DNA from: Ambrosia x helenae | Lineage: Eukaryota > Streptophyta > Magnoliopsida > Asterales > Asteraceae | Direction: 5' to 3' | Assembly: GCA_030844895.1 (NCBI GenBank) | Contig: CM061233.1 | Span: 88,993,563 to 89,057,562 of the forward strand | DNA: 64,000 nucleotides | Shown: positions 11,191 through 21,684 of the stretch, piece after piece | Position numbering within the stretch: position 1 is the first letter of the stretch | Layout of the letters: each line of letters begins with the position of its first letter | Made by a program: the position numbers and the translations under genes | The notes under the pieces: model-generated | What the model saw: only the letters and a program-made list of their open reading frames with translations | Told to the model about the DNA's origin: nothing | The model's database searches: none

Positions 11191-11479
11191 GGAACCTAAA
11201 CCGAAGTTTGAATTTTTAAGACTCGTTTGAAAAAAAAAATTATTAATGTAAATATATAATTGAGCTGAAGGACTTCAGGCACTATCAACACATCATATAG
11301 GTGTAAGATGAATTAAGAGTGTGGGGAGTGGGGATGGGGGAGTGGTATAGAAATGTTTTCACCCCACCTACACCACCCCTAGTGGGCGTGAAACTGGCGT
11401 GAGCCCCATTGGCGGGAGAAGGTTCACCGGTGTGTGGGTGGGGGGGGGGGGGGTTGAAGATGAGGTGGGGAGAAGGTTC
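11191..11479. repeat. dispersed GC-rich repeat, second copy at 30741-30840
   Basis: 11379-11475 (ctagtgggcgtgaaactggc onward, with a G14 run at 11440-11453) is about 85% similar by eye to 30739-30835. The flanks differ. No coding signal. It could be a MITE into which, or next to which, the CACTA element inserted. Confidence 0.6.
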
Positions 11480-11640
11480 ACTGTCGACCACTTTAAACAT
11501 TAATAATAGTACATACGACTCAATACACCCTAATGACGATGACGATGGCTCAAATGGCCCCAATGACAACTTGAGTGAAATGTTCCATGACATGAACACA
11601 TGGACATGTTACAATCGACATACCCAGGTAAGGATGATAT
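11480..11640 (+). pseudogene. possible N-terminal remnant of the CACTA transposase gene
   Basis: An open frame contains DDDDGSNGPNDNLSEMFHDM, which resembles the acidic stretch after the N-terminal domain in CACTA TNP2-type proteins. A GT donor-like site (CAG|GTAAGG) follows at 11625-11633. The evidence is weak and rests mainly on position before the DUF4216 block. Confidence 0.35.
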
Positions 11641-11774
11641 ATGGTACATAAACACTAAAAACAAACGTTAATGAAACTGTGAAAAAGGTTAGGAGAGGGT
11701 CCAAAGTGTATAGTTAAATCTTCTCAAGGGCAAGACGTTTTACACAAGTGATCAAGATAAAAAAAAGTGTCGTG

Positions 11775-12263
11775 CAAAATAGTGGAGTTACCATAATAGC
11801 ATCAACAACCGAGTTCAATAGACGGCGTCATGATACAATGATAAAAATCGCCAAAAATTCTTATTAAGGTGTCATACAAGAATTTTGGGAGTTGGACTAT
11901 TACGATTTCACTATTCCTTTGTTCAAATGTAAGTGGGTGAATAACAGTACATGTGTTCAAGTTGACAAATATGATTTTACACTTGTCGATCCTACAACTG
12001 ATGGCTATAAATCTGAACCATTCTTTCTGGCAAAGCATGTCACACAAGTTTTCTATGTCAAAGAGCTGAGCAAACCAAGATACCACATTGTCTTTCTAGG
12101 TAAACGATGTATTCTTGGTTTTGATAATGTAATTAATGAGGATGAATACGACCACTTTGATGATCTACCACCATTTTCGGTTGGTATTGAACCGGGTAAT
12201 CACGACAACATTAAGCGCACCACATACTTACGTGATGACACTGATGGAATTTATGGTGATTAA
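11775..12263 (+). pseudogene. CACTA-associated DUF4216 remnant
   Basis: Reading from QNSGVTIIASTTEF through a stop at 11865-11867 into GVIQEFWELDYYDFTIPLFK, FTLVDPTTDGYKSEPFFLAK, VTQVFYVKELSKPRYHIVF and ending IYGD*. The NSGV opening, the D-Y-x-F-x-I-P-L-F-K-C core and the HVTQVFYV block are the familiar pattern of DUF4216, which occurs in the C-terminal part of plant CACTA transposase proteins. Its role is not known. The in-frame TAA replaces a residue in the expected SYYGVI motif, so the copy is dead unless splicing avoids it. The tail after 12140 is acidic. Confidence 0.8.
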
Positions 12264-13150
12264 GGTTTGATATAGTCAATACGTTAATATAATTTAAGCA
12301 TATTCTTAATTTAATATCTGATTTATTAATATGATTTCATTTTATGCAGGATAACGAAAATATTGAAAATAAAAAAAGATGTGTTTGGTTATTTCTGTTT
12401 AGAGATATTGTAGATTTCTTATGCTATTTCATTTGAAACTTTTTTTGCGGGTAGTTTATTAGCTTTTTTATGTTTAAATAAATTTATGATAAAAATATGT
12501 AACACAAAAAAAACTTAAGAGTAAAAAATTAAAAAAACATAAAACTCCTCCAAAACCAGCTTGTTTTGATAACCCGCCAGTTGCCCAAAAGTTTCCCCCA
12601 AAAACTCACCTTAAGGTTCTTTCCCCCAAATTAAACCCCATTACATTATCAAAAGCTCATAACTGTCGACCATTACCATCTCCACCGCCCAGCAGAACGA
12701 CGACAAACCACCATCTCCGACGACCAGCCACCAACTCAAGCCGTCACCGTCACCATCTCAGTTCTACTCTGAAGGTGGTGATAACCCTACCTTTCTTTTT
12801 GATAAATTTCATTATTTATATGTTTGGGTCTGTTATTTGATGTGATTGAGGGTATACAAATTGAATGTGATTAAGATCTCCTATCAATGTATTGCATGTG
12901 TAATTTGTCGGATTATGATTACTTGTGGGTTCCATGGTTCTTGTCATTATTTATTCATTTTCCATTGAGGAAAAACTTGAAAAAGTATTGGTTTTTGTCG
13001 GATTATGATTACTCGATGGACCTTAATAGATCAACAATAGAGACTATTTAACTACAGAGTCAATAACAAACAATCTTTCACTAGATACCTCTCAACTAAA
13101 GCATTGGTTTTTGTCATTATTAATAATAAACAAGTTAATTATCTTACTAT
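12264..13150. other. unassigned AT-rich intron-like region of the CACTA element
   Basis: No recognisable coding sequence. 12640-12770 is rich in CACC/CGAC words like a plant 5' leader. The words ggattatgattact and attggtttttgtc each occur twice (12911/13001 and 12988/13103). Confidence 0.4.
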
Positions 13151-13331
13151 TTAGCCTAGTGGTTGCAATGGAGGCGGGAAGGTTTACCTACTTTGTGGGG
13201 TTTCTGCCCTGGGAGGTCATAGGTTCGAATCCCACCTGGACCTTAGGGGGCCCGGGGACCGGACCTGAAGGGTATGGGGCTTCATTATGGGTGTGTACCG
13301 TTGACCGTTAAAAAAATAGATAAATAAAAAA
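13151..13331 (+). mobile_element. tRNA-derived SINE
   Basis: 181 bp flanked by a perfect 14-bp target duplication AATTATCTTACTAT (13137-13150 and 13332-13345). The head has a pol III A box (TAGCCTAGTGG, 13152-13162) and B box (GGTTCGAATCC, 13222-13232) at tRNA-like spacing. A GC-rich body (gggggcccggggaccgg) and an A-rich tail complete the usual SINE structure. It does not encode protein and would depend on LINE enzymes. Confidence 0.9.
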
Positions 13332-14041
13332 AATTATCTTACTATGTCACATATACTGGACTTTTTAATTTTTCATGCAAATGTTAACAGTGGCGGATCC
13401 AGGATTTTTTTCGGATGGGTTCACTGTTTTTAGATGCTCCAACTTTGTTGGACTAGCCATAAATTTTTTTTTTTGGGTCGGTTTGATGATTCGGGTCGTG
13501 TCGAGTGGGCCCACACACAATTCTTCATCTAATATTTTAAGTTATCTTATCAGTAATCCAAATGTTAATTATGACTACAAAAACAACTTTATTACAATAA
13601 GAATCTTAAATTAAATCTACAAGACGGATGTTTATGGTGCAGCCAAGGAAAGGATGAATCAGAACATATTTTATTTGAAGCCATATTTCTAATTGGGTCA
13701 AAATTCAGAATCAAGGGGCCTAGGGCATTCAAGGTTTGCTCAAATTATCAGGAGGTATATAGGGAAAATCTATTAACCCAAAGAAAAAAAAAAGAACAAT
13801 TGCAGCAATAATATACGTGTGTATCTATGGTAGAGAAGAATTTTAAAGGAAAAGAAGCAAACATTCGAAGTATTATTATTGAAGATATTAAAACCCTCTC
13901 ATTCTTCTGGGGTAAATAACAGATCAAAGCTGCAAAATATCACTTTAGAACAATGGAGTAGTTTTATTTTCAATATACGATTTTATAAGGGTTGTATACG
14001 GTACTAAAACTTTTAATTCTTAGCATCTTGCTAGGAGTCAA

Positions 14042-14136
14042 TTTGTTAAAAAAGATACAAAAAAAGGCAAGTAAAAAGATTGACCAACTGACCAGGTTTG
14101 TTAAAAAAGATACAAAAAAAGGCAAGTAAAAAGATT
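14042..14136. repeat. 55-bp tandem duplication inside the hAT element
   Basis: The 40-bp block from tttgttaaaaaagatac to gtaaaaagatt occurs at 14042-14081 and again at 14097-14136, identical by eye. Confidence 0.9.
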
Positions 14137-14200
14137 CGAACGTGGGAACTCTTGCTTGAGGGTGGGAAGCTTTAACCATTGAACCACTAACCAGATTTGG
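14128..14200 (-). other. tRNA-like fragment inside the hAT element
   Basis: On the minus strand a box A-like GGTTAGTGGTTCAATGG is followed about 40 bp later by box B-like CGTTCGAATC. There is no cloverleaf with paired acceptor ends, so this is a SINE head or tRNA-derived piece and not a tRNA gene. Confidence 0.4.
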
Positions 14201-14847
14201 TAATGGCTTCATCCCGATTTTACTTATGGGTTGATGGCATATTTTTTACATACATTTTCACTAAGAATTTGAAACCGAGTCGGTTCGTGTGAACCCGTAC
14301 CTCTATACCTAAATCCACCCCTGAATGTTAATATCTATTCTCGATAAGATATCTTTTAGATATCATTTGTATAATCAAAGAACTCACATTTGTTTCATCG
14401 GCCAACCCTCATTATAAAACAGAAATGATTGTTTTATCTAATTGCATAGTTTTTCTTTTTTTTTTTTTTAAATTATAGACTATTGTTTTAACAAATGTTT
14501 TTTGATAGCTTGAAGAAGAGAAAAAGATAAAAGCGGATGGGAGTTATTATGAAAATAAAGATGACCCGCTAGTTCGAGTTCTTGGACCCGAGCATGGTGG
14601 GCGATCACGGACAGTGTCTGGGATCATAGGTAATGACTATGTGACGTGTGTGTATCTATTTACATCATCAGTTGTTGAGTATATTTATAGAATTTGATTG
14701 AGTTGTAATACTGAGTTTATAGGTCATACTAAGGTTAACGGAGGGTTATTTCAAAACGTGAACCACCATGGACAGGTCAATTGTCCACTTAATTTCTGTG
14801 GCCCTAATTATGGGTCTGATGGACCGGTCGACTATCCACCTATAAAG

Positions 14848-14848
14848 G

Positions 14849-14889
<41 letters not shown>
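14848..14889. repeat. (TA)n microsatellite at a splice donor
   Basis: A TA run of about 40 bp starts directly after the exon end AAG|GTAATATATA in the CACTA accessory gene. Confidence 0.9.
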
Positions 14890-14892
<3 letters not shown>

Positions 14893-15724
14893 TTCTAAAT
14901 AAATCTGGTTTTGCAGAGTCACACCAAATGTGGGATGTTAATAAGTGTGGCTGATAAGCTAGTGAAGGTGGCTAACGGTGAGGCATGGCTGAGCATGTCA
15001 ACGAAGATACATTGTAGCCCAATAGCAGAGAGTTGTATCAAGGTTACAGTGGATGATATTGTTGATGCACGTAAGAAGTTGGATCTCTAGAATGTAACAA
15101 AAACGAGTGAAGTTGCAGTGGTTGAACATCTGGTTCATAAAATTGTTCAGTGGCCACGCTATGCAATAAGGGTATTTATTTTTGTTTATATATTATAGTA
15201 TATTTTACTATATCAATATTTAGTACAATATATTCTTTTTGTGAAATTGTAGCTTTGGAACCAAGGGACGCCTAGCAAGTCAGCTAGTACCTCGAGAGTG
15301 GACTCAAGCCGTGGGTCACAGAGTTTTAGAGATGACTCGCCAGAAATACACAATGATGACACAACGATCACTTCATCTTATTTTTCGCAATTGGTAGTCT
15401 ACCCATTTACTCTTGTATCTTTTGTTAATTTAGTTTGACATGTAAGTGTTAAAAAAAAATTGTTTGTTATTTTAGGTTGATGAAGAAAATTACCAACTAC
15501 CACTTCAAATGGAAAATCAAGAACTTTTTGCTGGAGGTTGTATTAATATGGCTAGTCTTCTAAAACCTGTTTATATAACAATCCATATATACATGTATAT
15601 TTTTGTATAATACTATTTTTATAATTGTTTTCAGTTATTATCTATGGAGCAACAACAAACCGCTACAAATGTTCCTGTACGGGTACCAGAACCCGAACCC
15701 TTACCCGTTCGCAAACCCGAACCC

Positions 15725-15812
15725 AACACCAAAACCAAAACCAAAACCAAAACCAAAACCAAAACCAAAACCAAAACCAAAACCAAAACCAAAACCAAAA
15801 CCAAAACTAAAA
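15725..15812 (+). repeat. (CCAAAA)n hexanucleotide array in a transposon exon
   Basis: About 14 copies of the six-base unit with two late variants. All frames stay open: T-K in the frame that continues into LVPVPVPEHVPKPVEP, and P-K or N-Q in the other two. Between PEPEPLPVRKPEP and VPVPVPEHVPKP it extends an already proline/lysine-rich linker. Confidence 0.9.
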
Positions 15813-16870
15813 CAAAAACCAAACTCGTACCTGTCCCTGTCCCGGAACACGTACCCAAACCCGTCGAACCACAAATAACACTCATAAATGGTTCCGAATA
15901 CGATACATGGGATGCTGGATTGGATCTGGCCTTGGAGAAAGTACGGAGGAAAACTGGTCTCATTCGTGTCATGTTTGATCAATTACATGAAGTCGTTGGG
16001 ACACGGTGTTAGATTTGTATGTCTTCACCACATGGGATGTATCCCAAATCGGTTAAAAATCTAATCGCATATTCGAAGTTGTTAAGGTTATTTTCAAGGG
16101 ACTGGCTTGATAGCAGCGTATTACATACGTTTGCGATGTAAGTTATTATTATTGTTTTAATATGGTACAATAATGTTTTTCAATATTGTTTATTTTACTA
16201 ACTTTATCATATGTATATGTATATATAAGGTATTTTTTCTGTCGCCCAACTCTAAATGTGCATTCCTTCATCCGGAGCTCATTAATGGTTCAAAATGCGT
16301 AAGAGAACCGGAGGCTGTGATAAAACACATCAAGGAAATACACAAGTATCATAGCAACAAAATATATTTTCTTGCACCATATAATGCCAGGTAATATATA
16401 CTTTTCCAATATACATACACACACACATATATATATACACATAATATTGTTCCATAATGCATTTATTGTTGATTCTAAGAAAAAGGAAAACAGTAAGAGC
16501 AGTTATGCCATTTCGTCTCTAATTGCTAGAGGTTTCGAGATAGAATTTAATTGGAAAATGACAAATGTATGTTTTCTATTTTTATATAATTGTGTTTTTT
16601 AGGTATTTAAAATAAGTAATTGTGAAATACATGCAGTGCTACCAACAAGAAGACGGTTGGAAGGCGGCTTTATGGTTATAAAACATACGCGTGAGTTTGT
16701 TGATATTATTCAACATGATTTTATTAATACAGTAAGTGTTTAATGCATACAAGTATCAACTTTTCTATTTATTTGTATACATTTAGATACTTTGTTTGTT
16801 TTTAGGTATGGAATACAGAAGATATTACATCACATGAGGAAATCGATTTATGGTCGTAGAATTGATGACG

Positions 16871-17509
16871 CTTTGGATTAAGAAGATGTGTGTTTTTGTT
16901 TGTGTGTGTGTATATATATATATGGGTCAACTGAACCAATACATTTTTAACTTATTTCCTTTGTTCATCACATAAGACATGTATATCCTTGGCATTAGAT
17001 GACTGTTATTTGCATGGTTATGATAATTGCTTTTTGTATGGTTTGGGATTTATAATTCGGTATGTGTATTAGTCGATTGTAGCATTCTTGTGATTTATGT
17101 GTATGTATGTATGATAATATTTTAACATCTGAATATAAAGATTGCATTTTAAACACATAGGCACTTGTGTATATTTTTTAATCTACATTTTTATTAATGT
17201 AACATTATGTTTTTCAGGCAATTTCTACCATTCTGGTTGCAAGTATTAATTGAAGACGTCGGTTTAGATTGAAAGTATGAAGATGTCGGTTCAGATAGTT
17301 ATTGTATATGACTTTCATCCTTAGACATATGTATATTTGTGTTACCTTGAAACTTTTGTAACTTATATATTTGGTTTATTCATATTGTTTTTAATTTGAT
17401 TTTGTATATGATTTTCATTTTTTTGGTATATATATCTGTATATAACCGGAAATTTTAATAAAATTTCCTAGAAACTGAAAAAAATAAAAGAAATTATTTT
17501 TTGGCTTAA
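16871..17509. other. 3' flank of the CACTA accessory gene
   Basis: AT-rich, with a GT/TA microsatellite (16899-16923). Nothing else is supported before the subterminal repeats. Confidence 0.4.
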
Positions 17510-17654
17510 AATACCAAAAGATGTGGTTCATATCCGCATGTTTAAACATTTTGGTTGCTAAAATTAAAGACAAGAGATGCGGTTCTTTTGTCAAAAGATG
17601 AGGTAAAAATTAAAAGATAAGAGATGCGGTTGCTTGGCCTAAAGGTGTGGTTCC
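17510..17654. repeat. CACTA subterminal repeats, left of the gypsy insertion
   Basis: Repeated AGATGCGGTT / AGATGTGGTT / AAGGTGTGGTT words in direct and inverted orientation. The same motif, mostly inverted (accgcatctttt), continues at 30629-30735 beyond the nested retrotransposons. Subterminal motif clusters are where CACTA DNA-binding proteins act. Confidence 0.7.
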
Positions 17655-18829
17655 TGGCGTGCTTGTCGTGGTACACGTAAAATTTCCCAATTACAACTAA
17701 CGTATAGTGGCAAGAAGGTATCGAACACAGGGAGTTTGTGGAATGTGTGTAAACTAGTAACTTTGCGAATTAACTAAAATTAATCTACTAAATAAAAATA
17801 AAGATCAAGAGTTGTTGATTGTTTTAGATTTGAACTAGATTATAAACTAATTACTTAATCAAAGTGAGTTTGTTTCTTGAGATTATAAAAGCAATGCCCA
17901 TTCCAGGATCCGTTTTCCCTAAACACTTTATGCAAAAGTTCCAACTAGAAAGAGTTACATAGACATAACTCGTGCATGAACAATTGTTGTGATAAAAGGG
18001 AACAAAGTACTCGGATTATATTAATGCGAGGTTGTTGCCCGATGACCAATTAATCAATTAACCAACCCAAATCCTACCCGCAATATCTCGATTGTTAGCA
18101 ACACCAAGAACGTACGATTAAGACTAAATATTGGCAAAGTAATTAACAACTACAAACAATTATTCAAACACCACAATAATCAAGCAAACATACTAGATTA
18201 TCATTCTAGAAATTCATAGAAAAATACATAAAAGTTCAAGAAAAACTTCACCAAGGAATGATCACCAAGAGTTCTAGCCAAGCATGGTTTGGTGAATCAT
18301 CATCACAATCAAAGAAATGTTCATAAGCATCGAAAACATTAACCGAATGTTTAGAATTGTTCTCCAATGATCCAAACTAGCCAAAAATCGCCCACAAAGT
18401 TCTTAGAAACGTTCACAATGGAAGAGCTGATGAAAAGACACCGTCAAGTAGTCTTTAAATAAGGGAGTTACACTTTTGGTGCAGGGGCCACCGTAACCCT
18501 ACGGTCTTACGGTGGGGTTAAAATGTTGACGGCGAGTAGGGGCTGCCCTACGGTGGAAAACTTATGTCCTGAAGCCACCGTAACCCTACGGTAGCTACCG
18601 TAAGGGTACGGTGGAACCTTTCAAAATTTTCATTTTTCTTTCTTGCATTCCACCTCGTTCCGATGCGTTCCGATCCATTCCCAAAGCCCGTATTTCATCA
18701 TTTTTAGCTCTTTATTACACCTACAACCAAAGCAACCGTAGTCATCCAATTCCAAGCAATATCACGAATAAATGTGGATAAAATAAGCATTTTAACACTA
18801 TAAAAGGGTGTTCATTGAACCACCCGTCA
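17655..18829 (-). repeat. 3' LTR of gypsy element 1
   Basis: 1175 bp. Nearly identical to 21685-22858, the clearest difference being a short indel at about 18505. Read on the minus strand it starts TGACGGGTGG and ends CACGCCA. It contains the inverted-repeat cluster and TATA-like site listed separately. Confidence 0.9.
18451..18620 (-). promoter_or_regulatory. putative LTR promoter: inverted-repeat cluster and TATA-like box, element 1
   Basis: 18575-18614 is a 40-nt near-perfect palindrome built from CCACCGTA / TACGGTGG arms, and more CCACCGTA or CCTACGGT words lie at 18489-18560. On the minus strand the cluster ends about 25 bp before CTTATTTAAAGAC (18463-18451), a plausible TATA box. Promoter use is inferred. 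Confidence 0.5.
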
Positions 18830-20773
18830 CATCCCCACACTTACCCATTGCTTGTCCCAAGCAATCTACTACAAATCCTTTTCACAAATAAGCGATCATT
18901 TCAAAGTCAAGTTTAATGTGCAATCCTCGTACTAACCCATCCTCAACACCCCAATCAACACACCCTTCACAATATCTCTCCTCTCGGTATCAAGTAAGAT
19001 TTAGCAAAGATAAGCTAGACACACAAAAGGCAAACGGGTGGTTGCACAACCATAAGCTTGTACCTAAATCAATCATCCTCCTAACATGAACATGAGTATA
19101 AATCAAAGGGACTTAATGGTTGTAACTTGGCTAAGTGTGAAGGTAGGGAATAGGAAATATATAAGTAGTGCAAACTTTACCCGGTCTTTTTATTACAAAA
19201 TAAAACACACACGAACAAAGAAACAATACTATATACAAACACATAACATAGCTTTACTCGCTTTTTCTTTTCTTTTTCACTTTTTTTTTCTTTTTTTTTT
19301 TTTCATTTTCTTCTTTTCATCATCTCTTTTTTTTTTTTTTTTCATTTTTCTTGCCAAACAAATTACATAAACATACTAACACATACTAAACTTAACACTT
19401 CAATAATACTATTAATACAAGAATAAACTAAACACAAAAGACCGGGTCAAGTTGGGTAAAATTTAGGAGCTAGTTTAAGGGTCATCAAACAATAGGCTTT
19501 AAGGCTCAAAAATGGGCAACTAAATGTCCAAACCCCTGCCCCTCTCGCTACCTTGCTCATATATGTAATGTATGAGGTCCAACCCCCCAACAACCCACAC
19601 TCGCACTCACATGAAGAGGCTACCTAATGCCCTTATCATCTCTACACCCATGCCCAATTAAGGATTCAAGTTGTATTCAAGCACAAGTTCTAGTGCACCC
19701 CCACCCGTTGCCACTCTCTCAAAGAAAGAATTTATTTATTTACATATGTGACTTCAACTCTCACCAAGAAAAAGAAACGGGTATTAAGGGTTGCCGGTGT
19801 GTCTAATGGGGGGTTAAATCAAGGTGTTCTAATTTTTTACAACATTGCACTTGACCTCAAAAATTTTCAAAAATCTCCAAAAATTTCCTCCCATCCCCAC
19901 ACTTGGGATGCATTGTCCCAATGCATGGCTTTGGAGAGGAATGATCGCAAATTTCAACCACAAGACCAATGTCTTTCAACTCAACCACAACTTTCTTTTT
20001 GGTATTTTCATTTTCTCATTTTTTTTGGATTTTTTTTTTACACACCACCTACTCTCACAACCCAAATTCATCATCACAAATCATCAACGATTCAATACAC
20101 CACCCAACCACCCGAAAACCAAAAGCAAAAACGAAAACAAACACAAACAAAATATAAAGTTATGTACAAAGAGCACGACCTGATTAGTAGTAGCGTGGCT
20201 GAGGCGGCCCGAACACCGAAGTGAACAAATCATTCCATTCGCCAAAACCAAATGCCTCGCTACTGCTTCCACCTTGATCAGGGTCCTGCTGTTGTTTGTT
20301 TTTTTTTTTACCATATATCAAACACGTGTATGAGTCCCTGCAGTTCCTCCCAATCGAGCCGTATAGCATTTCTTTCGCGGCCGATAAACAAACCTCAAAC
20401 TAAGACTCAAAAGAAAAATAAAAATATAAAATTCTGGGATGCCTTATACACCGATGGTGTACATATTTACCCTGCCTGAATGGGGATTGAGTACAGGCGA
20501 AATTATCTGATTGCAAGGTAAACTCCAAGCATTCCCAGAAATCAAAAGAGACTTAAAATACAATCTAAAAATAAAACAAAATAAAACAAAATAAAACAAA
20601 ATATATAAATATACAAAATTTACAAGACTCATACCTAATGTTCATTCATGGTGGTCTCAAAGAACATTTTCCTACCGAATTTCTGAAGTATGCTCGGTAG
20701 TTTACATGCCAAATAAACAGATGTTTAAAGATTGGCATGTATAGTGAGCGAATGTCGTTGTGGTGGAACCATC
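18830..20773 (-). other. internal region of gypsy element 1 downstream of the gag-like frame
   Basis: No conserved retroelement domain. It holds a polypyrimidine tract (19264-19342), an A-rich tract near 20120-20160 and a copy of the tgggacaatgcatcccaagtgtgggga-type motif on the minus strand (19893-19925). Open frames here are low complexity and judged non-coding. Confidence 0.6.
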
Positions 20774-21496
20774 TCATGAGCTTTTCCCGATGTCTTGTAG
20801 TCTCACTTTCCGAATATTTGCCATTGAATCTTCATCCCGAACCTTGTTTATGAGGTTAATCGGGGTGGGATGAGATTTGTGAGAATCTTGACTTGTGTGA
20901 CATGCATCAATACAAACAACAACCTTTTCCAAATGTAACTCTTCAACAAATGAAGGATTTGGTGTGGTATTAATCTCCACAACCTCATCCTTAACTTGCG
21001 AACAGTTTCTAATATCATCAGGTAAAGGGGAAATAGCCTCGGCTATGTCTATCCTTCTTGATAACATCTTACACTTAAAGCTCAAGTAATCAATTCTTTG
21101 TTGAATCGAAAGACAAGGTGTTGATAACAACTCTTCGACTTTAGATAATTTATCTTCGATTCGAGCAAGTTGCATTTCCTCCTTGCTTTGATATGTAATC
21201 TTTGCACGTTCTTCTTCATATGGAGGAATTTGGTATTGATCTTGAGGGTAACCTGAAAATGGTGTCTCTTCGGGTTCATAGTTATAATAACTATGATCTG
21301 GCTCATCATAATACACCATGTTGTTTCGACAAACATCTTCCCAAGTCGGATAATAATCCTGTACGTCATCATACATGAAATCCAATTCATATAATCTCCT
21401 CCTAGCGTCTTCAAATTGTTGTCGATACTCAGGGCACTCAAAACGAGTGTGACATGGACTACCACAACCTAAACATAATGAATAGGCACGATCCAT
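20774..21496 (-). CDS. gag-like protein with N-terminal zinc knuckle, gypsy element 1
   Basis: 240 codons with ATG at 21496 and the stop at 20774. Residues 8-21 form a CX2CX4HX4C zinc knuckle (CLGCGSPCHTRFEC). A tyrosine/acid-rich stretch follows (YDEPDHSYYNYEPEE, about 60-75), then a helical, probably coiled-coil region (EEMQLARIEDKLSKVEELLS, about 105-124). The rest is not recognisable. In normal gag the knuckle is at the C-terminus and binds RNA. Here it is at the N-terminus and the capsid part is missing, so this may be a gag tail fused to other sequence. It is the only intact frame in the element. Confidence 0.55.
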   Translation of the reverse strand: MDRAYSLCLGCGSPCHTRFECPEYRQQFEDARRRLYELDFMYDDVQDYYPTWEDVCRNNMVYYDEPDHSYYNYEPEETPFSGYPQDQYQIPPYEEERAKITYQSKEEMQLARIEDKLSKVEELLSTPCLSIQQRIDYLSFKCKMLSRRIDIAEAISPLPDDIRNCSQVKDEVVEINTTPNPSFVEELHLEKVVVCIDACHTSQDSHKSHPTPINLINKVRDEDSMANIRKVRLQDIGKSS

Positions 21497-21661
21497 AGTA
21501 TTCTACGCCTACAAAGGAAAAACCTGCACAACTAGAACACCCAAAGTGAAATCTAATAAAATTAAATAACACTTTCATATACCAAAAAAATTTTTTAAGA
21601 TTTTTTTTAAAAAAAAAATAAAATAAAAGACAACTAAAAATTAACACATGTTGCGCACAAC

Positions 21662-21679
21662 TCCCCGGCAACGGCGCCA
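21662..21679 (-). other. primer binding site, Asp-tRNA type, element 1
   Basis: Plus tccccggcaacggcgcca is the reverse complement of TGGCGCCGTTGCCGGGGA, the site used by Athila/Tat-type gypsy elements. It lies five bases inside the LTR beginning at 21685. Confidence 0.9.
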
Positions 21680-21684
21680 AAATT

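Larger units (their letters stand above)
13388..14323. mobile_element. hAT (Tip100-like) non-autonomous transposon
   Basis: Left end CAGTGGCGGATCCAGG and the inverse of CAGGGGTGGATTTAGG at the right end, both followed inward by GGGTTCAC. An exact 8-bp duplication AATGTTAA flanks it (13380-13387 and 14324-14331). The 936-bp body holds no transposase. The end motif is the one I associate with Tip100-type hATs. It sits in a presumed intron of the CACTA gene. Confidence 0.85.
14511..16870 (+). pseudogene. CACTA accessory gene: DUF8039-like plus Ulp1-like (C48) protease remnant
   Basis: A multi-exon gene with GT-AG junctions. Exon blocks give DDPLVRVLGPEHGGRSRTVS (14560-14630), then CGMLISVADKLVKVANGEAW with VKVTVDDIV-like text (14920-15085), which is DUF8039-like, then KIVQWPRYAIR. 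A K/T/P repeat exon follows (15644-16012). YFLAPYNAR-like sequence (16370-16390) and QQEDGW, FMVIKHTREFVDIIQHDF (16640-16735) and SHEEIDLWS match the histidine and cysteine blocks of the Ulp1-like peptidases carried by plant CACTA elements. The gene has a TAG at 15088-15090, a frameshift near 16660 and a glycine where the catalytic cysteine is expected. Non-functional. Confidence 0.7.

Noticed and set aside
11280..11300. CACTATCAACAC as the left terminus of the CACTA element
   Set aside because: It shares only the first five bases with the right terminus, and no AGATGCGGT subterminal repeats follow it. The flanking three bases do not match either.
14128..14200. tRNA gene
   Set aside because: A- and B-box-like words exist, but there is no cloverleaf and no acceptor-stem pairing. 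It lies inside a hAT element.
15631..15982. Minus-strand V-L and F-G repeat proteins of 90-110 codons
   Set aside because: Shadows of the CCAAAA hexanucleotide array. A six-base repeat without stop words is open in every frame.
19748..20224. 158-codon open frame in gypsy element 1
   Set aside because: Low complexity, crosses a polypurine-tract-like motif, and is opposite to the element's coding strand.
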